From positions 2,666,001 to 2,730,000 of the forward strand of contig NZ_CP059431.1 of NCBI RefSeq assembly GCF_013874595.1: 64,000 bases of DNA, in the 5' to 3' direction. The DNA comes from Flavobacterium sp. xlx-214. GTDB lineage: Bacteria; Bacteroidota; Bacteroidia; Flavobacteriales; Flavobacteriaceae. This document shows positions 48,143 through 55,246 of the stretch, piece by piece (the first letter of the stretch is position 1; every line of letters begins with the position of its first letter). The position numbers and the translations under genes were made by a program. Below the pieces are notes generated by a model, which did no database searches, had not been told where the DNA came from, and saw nothing but the letters and a program-made list of their open reading frames with translations.

Positions 48143-49407
48143 AAGTACAAAAAATTAGAACTAAAAAAATGTATAAAGAACACTTATAGTCTTAGTCTAA
48201 TTTTTGCTTCAAACAAAGAGTACCAATCAATCGCCTGTTACAATAATTTTTAAAAACTATAAATGCGTAATTGCGAACAAAATTAACAACTTATTTTGAT
48301 TTAAGCCAAAGTTATTTTGATTATTTTAATTTTCAAGAAACTTACTTTTCCAAAGAATTATGAAAAAACCAATAAATTATACAATAAATTAATGTATTTC
48401 CTTTAAAATATAACGAATATTTAATTTTGTTGTTGTTTCTGTCACTTCATTTAAAGGTTGGTATTTTAATTATAGAAATACCAAAGAAAGCTTTTGTAAT
48501 AGACATTCTTAATAAAACACAACGTATTTTTAATACTGAACAATAGATCTAATAGTGATGGAAGCTCTACGAGCTGAGATTTCTATAGCAAAGTTATGTA
48601 GAAAACACAATATTAATCAATCTCAATTTTACAAGTGGAGTAAATAATTCCTTGAAACAGTTAAAAAACGCATATCTGGTTATTTAACTTGTTAAGTTAC
48701 CTATGGTGAAATATTAGAATTAGAGAAAGAAAATGCTTGATTAAAAGAGATGGTTGCTGACTTTAGTTTACGCTTCGATATTATAAAAAAAATTTAGATA
48801 TGTTAGGTTATCAGAGCAATTCAAGCAATATATGAAATTAACTACTTCTGAAAAACTCGAGATAATATAGCTAGTTATAGACAGTGAATTAATGTAAAGC
48901 ACACCTTAAAAGAAAACGGAACTTCTTGCAATACATTTTATAAATGGAAAGTTATCTTGAAAAAGAATTTGATGGCTTAAAATCAAAACAACGGTTAACA
49001 AATCGCTAATGAAGCAGTATTGCAAATACTCAAAAACATCTTGTTGTTGAATTAGCTTTAGAATATCTTGAATTATTATCAAGAGAATAGGCTTTTAAAA
49101 TTACAGATGAACAAGGAATTTAAAGATAAAACATAATTTGATCATCAAATCTAGCACACAGATTCTACTTATTTCAAGATCATTTGCTAGGATTGGTATT
49201 ATTTTTTAACACGATTTTAGATGATCACAGTCGTTACATCATTAATTGGCAATTATGCGATTTCTTGAAACAAGGTCTTTATTTTCTTTCGCTAATTTTA
49301 TTTCAATTGTCATATTTTACATTTTCAAGGTTGCAAAAAAGTTGCAAAACTACCTTAAAAACCTCGTTTGCCTTAAACAAATGTATAAAAAAATAACTTT
49401 ATTAAAC
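48143..49407. other. gap between surface gene B and the attachment site
   Basis: About 1.26 kb with no intact gene. The right part holds the decayed IS3-family transposase (48558-49264). The remainder (48143-48557 and 49265-49407) is AT-rich sequence with no recognisable gene. Confidence 0.6.
48558..49264 (+). pseudogene. decayed IS3-family transposase (orfA and orfB fragments)
   Basis: Read in several frames with stops, the plus strand gives EALRAEISIAKLCRKHNINQ (orfA helix-turn-helix), then LEKENA..LKEMVADFSLRFD, then a second N-terminal orfB helix region (LTTSEKLEII-like, TLKENGTSCNTFYKW, DGLKSKQRLTNR), then FKDKT-FDHQI and finally ILDDHSRYIINWQLC, the part around the second acidic residue of the DDE integrase core. 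Many frameshifts and stops make it non-functional. It lies just left of the attachment site of the mobile element; no terminal repeats were recognised. Confidence 0.75.
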
Positions 49408-49444
49408 GACAAAGCCCCAATACACATTGTATATCGGGGCTTTT
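49408..49444 (-). terminator. intrinsic terminator of a tRNA gene
   Basis: AAAGCCCC and GGGGCTTTT form a stem with a 17-base loop and a T run on the minus strand. It lies 7 bases beyond the tRNA 3' fragment at 49451, as expected for the original terminator of the tRNA. Confidence 0.7.
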
Positions 49445-49450
49445 CAACTT

Positions 49451-49478
49451 GTGGTCCCACCTGGGCTCGAACCAGGGA
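49451..49478 (-). other. attachment site: 3' end of a tRNA gene
   Basis: On the minus strand TCCCTGGTTCGAGCCCAGG then TGGGACC and AC form a complete T arm (CCTGG/CCAGG around TTCGAGC) and the 3' acceptor strand of a tRNA. The matching 5' acceptor strand GGTCCCA and the D and anticodon arms are not present upstream, so it is a 3' fragment. The tail after it holds the tRNA's terminator. This is the typical remnant (distal att) left when an element integrates into a tRNA gene; the direction places the element to the right. The isoacceptor is not determined, though the acceptor suggests a GGTCCCA-start tRNA such as Met/Ile-type. Confidence 0.65.
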
Positions 49479-49638
49479 GGGTTACCACTGATATTATTAG
49501 TTTCACGAAATATCATTATATGAAGGCATCCTAATATTACGCCTTTCATACAAATATAGATCATTTTAAAGTAAGGTTGTCAACTTTTTTTGCAAGATTT
49601 GTTACTCGTATATATTCAACATTTACCATCCGAAATAT

Positions 49639-50280
49639 TTAATCTTTATAGATAACAAGATTTATTTCATTATGACGATTTTCATTATCTCCAAATCTAA
49701 ACATATAAACATTGTGTGAAGAATTCCATTTTATATCATCTCTAAAAGTACTATCATCATTAATCGTTTTGCTTTCAAGATTAATTTCAGAAGGAGAACC
49801 AATTTGCTTTGTAATATTGCTTCTTACTTCATAAAATATCTTTTCAAATACTTCATTAGATTTCTCATAATTATTCTTTTCATTCCATTGATAATATATC
49901 AGTTTAACCTCACCTTGACTGTTATAATAATAGCATTTTGTTAAAACAATATTTTGTTGAGGATTCGATTTATATTCTTTTGGAATTTCAAATTTATGAT
50001 TTTTTATAAATGGATATATTCCTTCACTTACATCTACAAAATAATTTCTAGTTATGTCTTCGGAATTTACACTTTTTTCGTATTTTACAAAATCATCTAT
50101 ATTGCCCAATTTAACTTCAACATTAGTTGTTTCACCATTAATTTTACTCAATGAAGAACAACCACTTAATGGTGATACAATTGATAAAATAGTTATCAGA
50201 TATAATAGCATTCTTCCTAATAAAGGACTTTTCTTTGCTCTTGATAGTAGTTTATTTTCTTTAAATTCAATTTGATTCAT
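49639..50280 (-). CDS. lipoprotein of unknown function
   Basis: 213 residues. A hydrophobic segment with lipobox (LLYLITILSIVSPLSGCSS; Cys at about residue 41) follows a charged n-region, so this is an outer-membrane or inner-membrane lipoprotein. The soluble part is charged with Asn-rich stretches (NEKNNYEKSNEVFEK) and no recognised domain. It is the last gene of the minus-strand run containing the graspetide cassette, 47 bases from the next. It may be an accessory, or a resident of the mobile element. A second possible start is M24 at 50211, but the longer form gives a better signal. Confidence 0.6.
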   Translation of the reverse strand: MNQIEFKENKLLSRAKKSPLLGRMLLYLITILSIVSPLSGCSSLSKINGETTNVEVKLGNIDDFVKYEKSVNSEDITRNYFVDVSEGIYPFIKNHKFEIPKEYKSNPQQNIVLTKCYYYNSQGEVKLIYYQWNEKNNYEKSNEVFEKIFYEVRSNITKQIGSPSEINLESKTINDDSTFRDDIKWNSSHNVYMFRFGDNENRHNEINLVIYKD

Positions 50281-50327
50281 AATCTATATTTTGTCTTTTA
50301 GAAAGTTTATTTATTACGATAAATTCC

Positions 50328-51233
50328 TTAAATCGGATTTTCAAACCTGTCTAAACAAGCTTTACAACAAACCAAACCACAACTTTCTAAAACATCTTTT
50401 GAGAAATTATTAGATACAAAACCACAACGGAAGTTTATAAATAATTTAAGTTCCTTCATGATTAAATATTTGATTTGATTTGCTTTTCTAAAGTCATTCA
50501 TTAGTTTTTCGTAACCATAGTTTTTTATAAAAACATCACTTGTAAGTTCACTAACCTTTTGCTCAATAATATATTTTGGATCATTTTCATAATAACTGAA
50601 TTCCATTAAATTAAAAATTGTTCTATTATTAAAATTTGTTCTATAATCTTTTACAAATTTTCTAATTTTATCTTGAACATTCATTAAGCTATAAAACTGT
50701 TTAGAAATTTCATAGGTACTATTTTTTATGTTAATTATAAGCTTATAATCTCCACTTAATCGAGGCAATTTATGTAGAGGTGCGAAAGATGTATTGTATT
50801 TAAAGGTTATTTTGGCAACTCTTTCACTCCCTTCAACTTTATCAAATTCGTTTTTTATAAACCAATTCCTATATTCATTTACTAATTCTATCCCCCTATC
50901 GCTAACTTCGTCTGGTATTTTGTAATTATTAAAATCATTATTTAGGTATTTACAATTTTCAAATAAATGATATTTGTATGCTCCGGGGTGTTCAAATACA
51001 TATAAAAGCATATCTTTTTTTGGGTGTAAATATTTTGTTTCAATACTTGTTGCAGTAAGTCCTTGTAATATTTTAATATGTTCTCCTAGCATATTAAACT
51101 CATGCGAGGATAAAACCCGATCAACTCCAAAATGATAAATAATTTCATTGTATAAATCTGGTGGCACTTCTACTTTTTGTGTTCCCCTACTATTAGTAAG
51201 CTTGTTATATACAGCTTTTGTTATATATGCCAT
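50328..51233 (-). CDS. uncharacterised protein with C-terminal Cys cluster
   Basis: 301 residues, soluble, with no recognisable domain. The C-terminal VLESCGLVCCKACLDRF has CxxxCCxxC, possibly a metal-binding knuckle, and a Cys in HLFENCKYL. The N-terminal part is mixed alpha/beta. It lies 98 bases downstream of the multi-TM protein that follows the graspetide ligase, on the same strand. It may be a regulator or processing partner of the cassette, but this is only positional inference. Confidence 0.6.
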   Translation of the reverse strand: MAYITKAVYNKLTNSRGTQKVEVPPDLYNEIIYHFGVDRVLSSHEFNMLGEHIKILQGLTATSIETKYLHPKKDMLLYVFEHPGAYKYHLFENCKYLNNDFNNYKIPDEVSDRGIELVNEYRNWFIKNEFDKVEGSERVAKITFKYNTSFAPLHKLPRLSGDYKLIINIKNSTYEISKQFYSLMNVQDKIRKFVKDYRTNFNNRTIFNLMEFSYYENDPKYIIEQKVSELTSDVFIKNYGYEKLMNDFRKANQIKYLIMKELKLFINFRCGFVSNNFSKDVLESCGLVCCKACLDRFENPI

Positions 51234-51331
51234 AAGGAATTATTTAACATATTTACAATATTAGAAACTTTATTGTTAATCTCCTAATAACAAATATGAA
51301 AGTGTTAATTTAATATACCAATTCATATTAA

Positions 51332-52105
51332 CTACTTTCTAGAATTTTTTGTACTAGCAATATTATTATTTACTTTTTCTATTGTATCACTTTTTTGAAT
51401 AATTATAATGGGCTTACTATTTTTAAGCAAAGAATCTAAATTTTTAATTTCTATAGGTTCTTTTATATTAAAAAACGATTCTTCTTTTTTTGTAAATAAC
51501 AACATTGAGCATACAAACATTACAATTACTCCAGTAGAAAAATTACCATATTTAAATGCTTTATATGCATGAAGTAAATTGGTTGCTTTCTCATTGTTTA
51601 TTTTAATACTTTTATTAATACTATATAAATAATCTCTTACAAGTTCAGAATTAAATTCTACAATAGATCTTTTTTTAAAATCTAAAACATTTGCTGGATT
51701 TGTATACGGATATTGAAATTTTTTTACATTAAAATTTTTGAGAGCATTAGTTATTGATAATAGGTAAAATGTAAATGTTATTAGCAATAGAATTATTATC
51801 GAAATTTTAAGATAAATTGTTGAATCCTCAAACCTTTCCATTATTATAGGAACAAATAAGCCTACTAGAGAAAAGACAATACTTGTTTGAGAAATGATTT
51901 GAGAGGTTTTATTTTCTATAAACCCCAATCTATTGTTTTCATCTTCCAAAACAGATTTTAAAAAGTTTTTATGTTCTACTATCTTTTCAGAATCTAAATC
52001 ATTCTTTAAATCATAATCTGCTATATTATAGGTGAAAGGCTCTATATGTTCATTTATAGTAATTACACCCAAGCTTCTCATAAAATTTTTAAATTTAGTA
52101 ATCAT
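51332..52105 (-). CDS. multi-TM protein coupled to the graspetide ligase (SLATT/PycTM-like architecture)
   Basis: 257 residues with a soluble N-terminal region (1-65), then three membrane helices at about 70-89, 98-118 and 191-208, a cytoplasmic helical stretch between helices 2 and 3 (119-188), and a polar C-terminus of about 45 residues. The order of a helix, two close TM helices, and a later TM resembles the SLATT and PycTM effector membrane proteins of bacterial defence systems, but no family is certain. Its ATG overlaps the ligase stop by 4 bases (ATGA), so it is translationally coupled and probably works with it. Confidence 0.55.
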   Translation of the reverse strand: MITKFKNFMRSLGVITINEHIEPFTYNIADYDLKNDLDSEKIVEHKNFLKSVLEDENNRLGFIENKTSQIISQTSIVFSLVGLFVPIIMERFEDSTIYLKISIIILLLITFTFYLLSITNALKNFNVKKFQYPYTNPANVLDFKKRSIVEFNSELVRDYLYSINKSIKINNEKATNLLHAYKAFKYGNFSTGVIVMFVCSMLLFTKKEESFFNIKEPIEIKNLDSLLKNSKPIIIIQKSDTIEKVNNNIASTKNSRK

Positions 52106-53010
52106 ATTAATTCATTGATTATTGCATCTGATATTTTTAACCCAGTTTCATTTTCAATCCAAGCCCATTGTCCGTTTGGATTAATTTCTAAAAAGATATA
52201 ATTGCCGTTATTGTCTTTTATTAGATCAATTGCTCCAAATTTTAAATTTAACTTTCTAACCAACAAAATACATTTTTCTTTAACTTCTTCTGGTATATTT
52301 TCCTTAAAGAATACTAATTTCTCTTTTCTCCAATCTATTTTTGTGTATTCCGAAATTTGCGAGTTAACTCCAGCTGAGAAGACTTTATCCCCCACAACTG
52401 TTACTCGTAACTCAATATTTTTATCAATTTTTTCTTGAAAAATACATGGTGTTAGATCATATTCTTCAATTTTCTGAATATGTTCTTCTTTCAAAACATT
52501 AGTAAAAATAAATTCAGTTTCATTGTTATTATTAATTTTAGATTGGGAAAGAGGCTTTATAATTACATTCTTTGCATTTTTGATATAGAAAGCTTTTAAA
52601 TCATCTTTGGAATTAGTAACTAATGTATCAGGAATTTTAAAACCTATTTCTTTAGCGATTTTTAATTGAATCAATTTATTTTCTGCGTGATATATGCTAA
52701 ACGGGTCACTTAGCCATTTAGCTTGAATTGTACAAAATAGATTTTTTAGTAAAGCCTCATATTCGTTTAGCAAATAGATTTTTTGATTTAAGTTTTGATT
52801 TTCAAGTTCAGGTAACTTTGTTCTTCTAAACCATACTGAACTGAAATTTGTTTCTCCATCAATTTTAAAATTTAAATTCTCATCAACGGAAAAGATGTTG
52901 TGAATAATATCTTCACAATTCAATCTCTTATATTCAATATTCTTCTGATTTAATTTGTTTATAATAAAATCACTTGTATAATCTTCTTTATGAGTTATAA
53001 TTAAAATCAT
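52102..53010 (-). CDS. graspetide ATP-grasp ligase (MvdC/MvdD type)
   Basis: 302 residues with ATP-grasp fold. The N-terminal region (VWFRRTKLPEL) and C-terminal motifs match MvdC/MvdD: QEKIDKNIELRVTVVGDKVF, the Mg-binding KFGAIDLI and FLEINPNGQWAWIE, and TGLKISDAI. Such ligases phosphorylate acid side chains of a precursor and form ester (or amide) rings with Thr, Ser or Lys. The start codon overlaps the stop of the precursor gene by one base (TAATG), and the membrane protein follows by a 4-base overlap, so the three genes form one cassette. A second ligase was not seen. Confidence 0.9.
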   Translation of the reverse strand: MILIITHKEDYTSDFIINKLNQKNIEYKRLNCEDIIHNIFSVDENLNFKIDGETNFSSVWFRRTKLPELENQNLNQKIYLLNEYEALLKNLFCTIQAKWLSDPFSIYHAENKLIQLKIAKEIGFKIPDTLVTNSKDDLKAFYIKNAKNVIIKPLSQSKINNNNETEFIFTNVLKEEHIQKIEEYDLTPCIFQEKIDKNIELRVTVVGDKVFSAGVNSQISEYTKIDWRKEKLVFFKENIPEEVKEKCILLVRKLNLKFGAIDLIKDNNGNYIFLEINPNGQWAWIENETGLKISDAIINELI

Positions 53011-53348
53011 TATCTATCGCTGTCTGATGCTTCTTGCGTTACTAATGTCATAGTTGTTGTTCCCATAATAGATTTGATAGTATTAAAGCTTCTATCATCA
53101 TCCGTTCCTTCAAGTTGATATGATGTTTTTGTTAATGTTCCCATCATTATATTCATATCGCTATCACTATCAGAAGTTTCATTATATGTTCTAGTATGAG
53201 TTTCAGTTGACATATTCAAGTATTCTATTGCAGGAAAACCTGTTTCTTTTTCGACTGTTAGATTTAATCTTGAATCATATTCAATTTTTGAGAAATCAAA
53301 ATTTTCGTCTTTAGAAGTTTCTGTGTATTCTAGAATTAAAGGTTTCAT
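53010..53348 (-). CDS. graspetide precursor with three core repeats
   Basis: 112 residues. Leader about 1-45 (with FDFSKIEYDSRLNLTVEK and GFPAIEYL as probable ligase-recognition segment). Then three 17-residue cores align without gaps, starting at M46, M69 and M95: MSTETHTRTYNETSDSD, MGTLTKTSYQLEGTDDD, MGTTTMTLVTQEASDSD. Consensus M-[SG]-T-x-T-x-T-x4-E-x-[ST]-D-x-D, with three Thr donors and three acidic acceptors, the pattern expected for three nested omega-ester rings per core. Linkers are SDMNIM and RSFNTIKSI. Overlaps the ligase by one base. Exact ring connectivity is inference. Confidence 0.82.
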   Translation of the reverse strand: MKPLILEYTETSKDENFDFSKIEYDSRLNLTVEKETGFPAIEYLNMSTETHTRTYNETSDSDSDMNIMMGTLTKTSYQLEGTDDDRSFNTIKSIMGTTTMTLVTQEASDSDR

Positions 53349-53431
53349 ATCATTCTATATTTAAGAGTTTTTAAATTATTACTTAATTACTAATTCTTTA
53401 TCCAGTCATTTTTAACTTGATAGTGTATACT

Positions 53432-54490
53432 TTACATTTGTCTATTTTCCAGAATTCCTATAAGATTTACTAAAGAAATTGTGGCAGAAACACAAATTGA
53501 AGCTTCCTTGACAGTTGCTGTCCTTCTATGTGTTAAGTCATTTGCCAAATCGTTTGAAGAACGAGCATATCTTCTTAAATTTTCATTTGTTTTCCCTGGA
53601 ATTTCACTTGAAAAATATGCATCAAGCATTCTCTTAGCATCTGTTCTACTTACATCAATGTTATCAAGGATTTTATGTTTTTCAGGATTATAAACTTCCT
53701 GTGCTAATGAAATAATAGTATCTCTACATAAAAGACCAACAGCTTGAAATTGTTCTTCTACCTGAGCCTGTGATATTCTAAATTTGATTTCCCTTACAGA
53801 ACGCTCAATTCTGTCCCAACCATTTAGATTAACTGAAATGTTTAGTAGTTCTGATTGTTGACTTTCCATTGTCAACTTAAGTAATTTTTCAAACATCTTT
53901 CCTATAAACGTTCTTCTATCTTTGTATTGAGGAAGTTCTCCTGAACTCCATTTTCCATACCACTGCCATAATTCAGAATATGGATTTGGATTCTCAAGAC
54001 CAAGACTTCTCATTGCTTCATTAAATTTTAAATACTTTTTTTGATATTCATTGTTAACGTCTTGAATCATTTTCGATCCCGTTGCCACAGCTATCATAAT
54101 ATCTTTAAGATAATTTATTTCAGAAACAAATTCATCCTTACTATAGAGATTGATTATTTTATCCCATTGGATTTGTTGGGTTGATTGGGGAATAATACAA
54201 ATACTACTTATTTTTTCATTTTCTAGAGTTCTTAAAATTAATTCTAAATTCTGCTTAATTTTATCTTCAATGACATCTTGTATTGGTAGAATCTTAATAA
54301 ATTGTTCAACATTAGTAATAATGTTAATGGAATAATAAGTCGTGCCTCCATTCCAATTATCATAATGTACTTCTTCACAAGATATTTCGGAATCATTTAA
54401 AATATTTACAATTTCAGTTTCTTTTTGCCCGACTAAAAGTTCGGTTACTGTTAACATTAATTTTCTTAAGTAATTTTTATTTTCTAGCAT
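53432..54490 (-). CDS. HEPN-like/abortive-infection-type protein
   Basis: 352 residues from the ATG at 54490 (MLENKNYLRKL); an upstream ATG at 54532 would add a hydrophobic 14-residue stretch and is less likely. The N-terminal half is an alpha/beta region of unknown type. The C-terminal 110 residues (GLLCRDTIISLAQEVY, RTDAKRMLDAYFSS, SSNDLANDLTHRRTATVKEA) resemble the helical C-terminal domain of Ymh/AbiJ-like proteins with a degenerate HEPN-type motif. A defence or toxin role is possible. Located 83 bases upstream of the graspetide precursor on the same strand. Confidence 0.5.
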   Translation of the reverse strand: MLENKNYLRKLMLTVTELLVGQKETEIVNILNDSEISCEEVHYDNWNGGTTYYSINIITNVEQFIKILPIQDVIEDKIKQNLELILRTLENEKISSICIIPQSTQQIQWDKIINLYSKDEFVSEINYLKDIMIAVATGSKMIQDVNNEYQKKYLKFNEAMRSLGLENPNPYSELWQWYGKWSSGELPQYKDRRTFIGKMFEKLLKLTMESQQSELLNISVNLNGWDRIERSVREIKFRISQAQVEEQFQAVGLLCRDTIISLAQEVYNPEKHKILDNIDVSRTDAKRMLDAYFSSEIPGKTNENLRRYARSSNDLANDLTHRRTATVKEASICVSATISLVNLIGILENRQM

Positions 54491-54582
54491 AGTTTTAATG
54501 CAAAATATTTGATATAAAAATACAAATAACATCTTTATAAATCCAATATAAGAAATTGTGATAGAATATAAGTATTCTCAAA

Positions 54583-54610
54583 TAAAAAAAAGCTCCCGAA
54601 GGAGCTCTAT
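54583..54610 (-). terminator. intrinsic terminator of the GIY-YIG gene
   Basis: AGAGCTCC and GGGAGCT form a stem with a short loop and eight Ts on the minus strand, immediately after the stop at 54611. Confidence 0.8.
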
Positions 54611-55246
54611 TTAATAACTAAACTTATAACCTGATGTTTGTTTACGTTCACCTCTGCAACAGCGTGTAATTGATGATAAACCAATACCTAACTTTTTAGA
54701 CGCTTCTCTTGCTGAATTAAAAGTAGCTAATAATACACCATCTAAATTATATTGATATACTATTTTAGAACGTTTATCTTCAACCTTTGGGTATTCTGGA
54801 GTGTAAGACCACAAAAATCCTTTTGCTGACTTTAAACTACCTAAACAAGCATTGCTTATTGTTTTCTGTGAAGCATTTACCGAATCACCTGCTTCTTCTA
54901 ACGTGGTATAGGTTGCTATTGGCTCAGGATTGTTTAATTCAAACTGATAAATTGTTTTTCTAAATCCACCACCTCTATCTGAATTGTAACCATTTTTGAT
55001 TGTATTATAGGCTTCAATATAATGGATTTCCTTTTGTGCTAATTCATCTGTGGTTTCAACCTCATCTAATAATTCAACTTTAAAAGCCTGAGGACAGAAG
55101 TCCTCAATGGCTTTATGAAATTTATTGTCAACATTTTTTACACTTTTTTGAAGGTGGTCTTTTAATCTTGATTCAATCTCTTGTGTAGTTGAACCAATAT
55201 AAGATTCCTTAGTAAAGATGTTCCAAATTCTATAAACTTTATTCAT
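54611..55246 (-). CDS. GIY-YIG nuclease with NUMOD1 repeats (homing-type)
   Basis: 211 residues. The N-terminal GIY-YIG domain is seen in VYRIWNIFTKESYIGSTTQE, with the catalytic Arg in SRLKDHL and Glu in AQKEIHYIEAYNT. Two NUMOD1 DNA-binding repeats follow, IATYTTLEEAGDSVNASQKTI and LATFNSAREASKKLGIGLSSI (shown in part), each with SxxG[FY]xW/FSY ends. Such proteins are homing endonucleases or element-borne nucleases. Its start overlaps the primase-helicase stop by 8 bases. Confidence 0.88.
   Translation of the reverse strand: MNKVYRIWNIFTKESYIGSTTQEIESRLKDHLQKSVKNVDNKFHKAIEDFCPQAFKVELLDEVETTDELAQKEIHYIEAYNTIKNGYNSDRGGGFRKTIYQFELNNPEPIATYTTLEEAGDSVNASQKTISNACLGSLKSAKGFLWSYTPEYPKVEDKRSKIVYQYNLDGVLLATFNSAREASKKLGIGLSSITRCCRGERKQTSGYKFSY

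Noticed and set aside
49184..49396. Small ORF with ILDDHSRYIINWQLC as a functional gene
   Set aside because: It is a fragment of the broken IS3-type transposase.
49451..49560. A complete tRNA gene
   Set aside because: Only the T arm and 3' acceptor strand are found; no complementary 5' acceptor strand, D arm or anticodon arm appears upstream on the minus strand.
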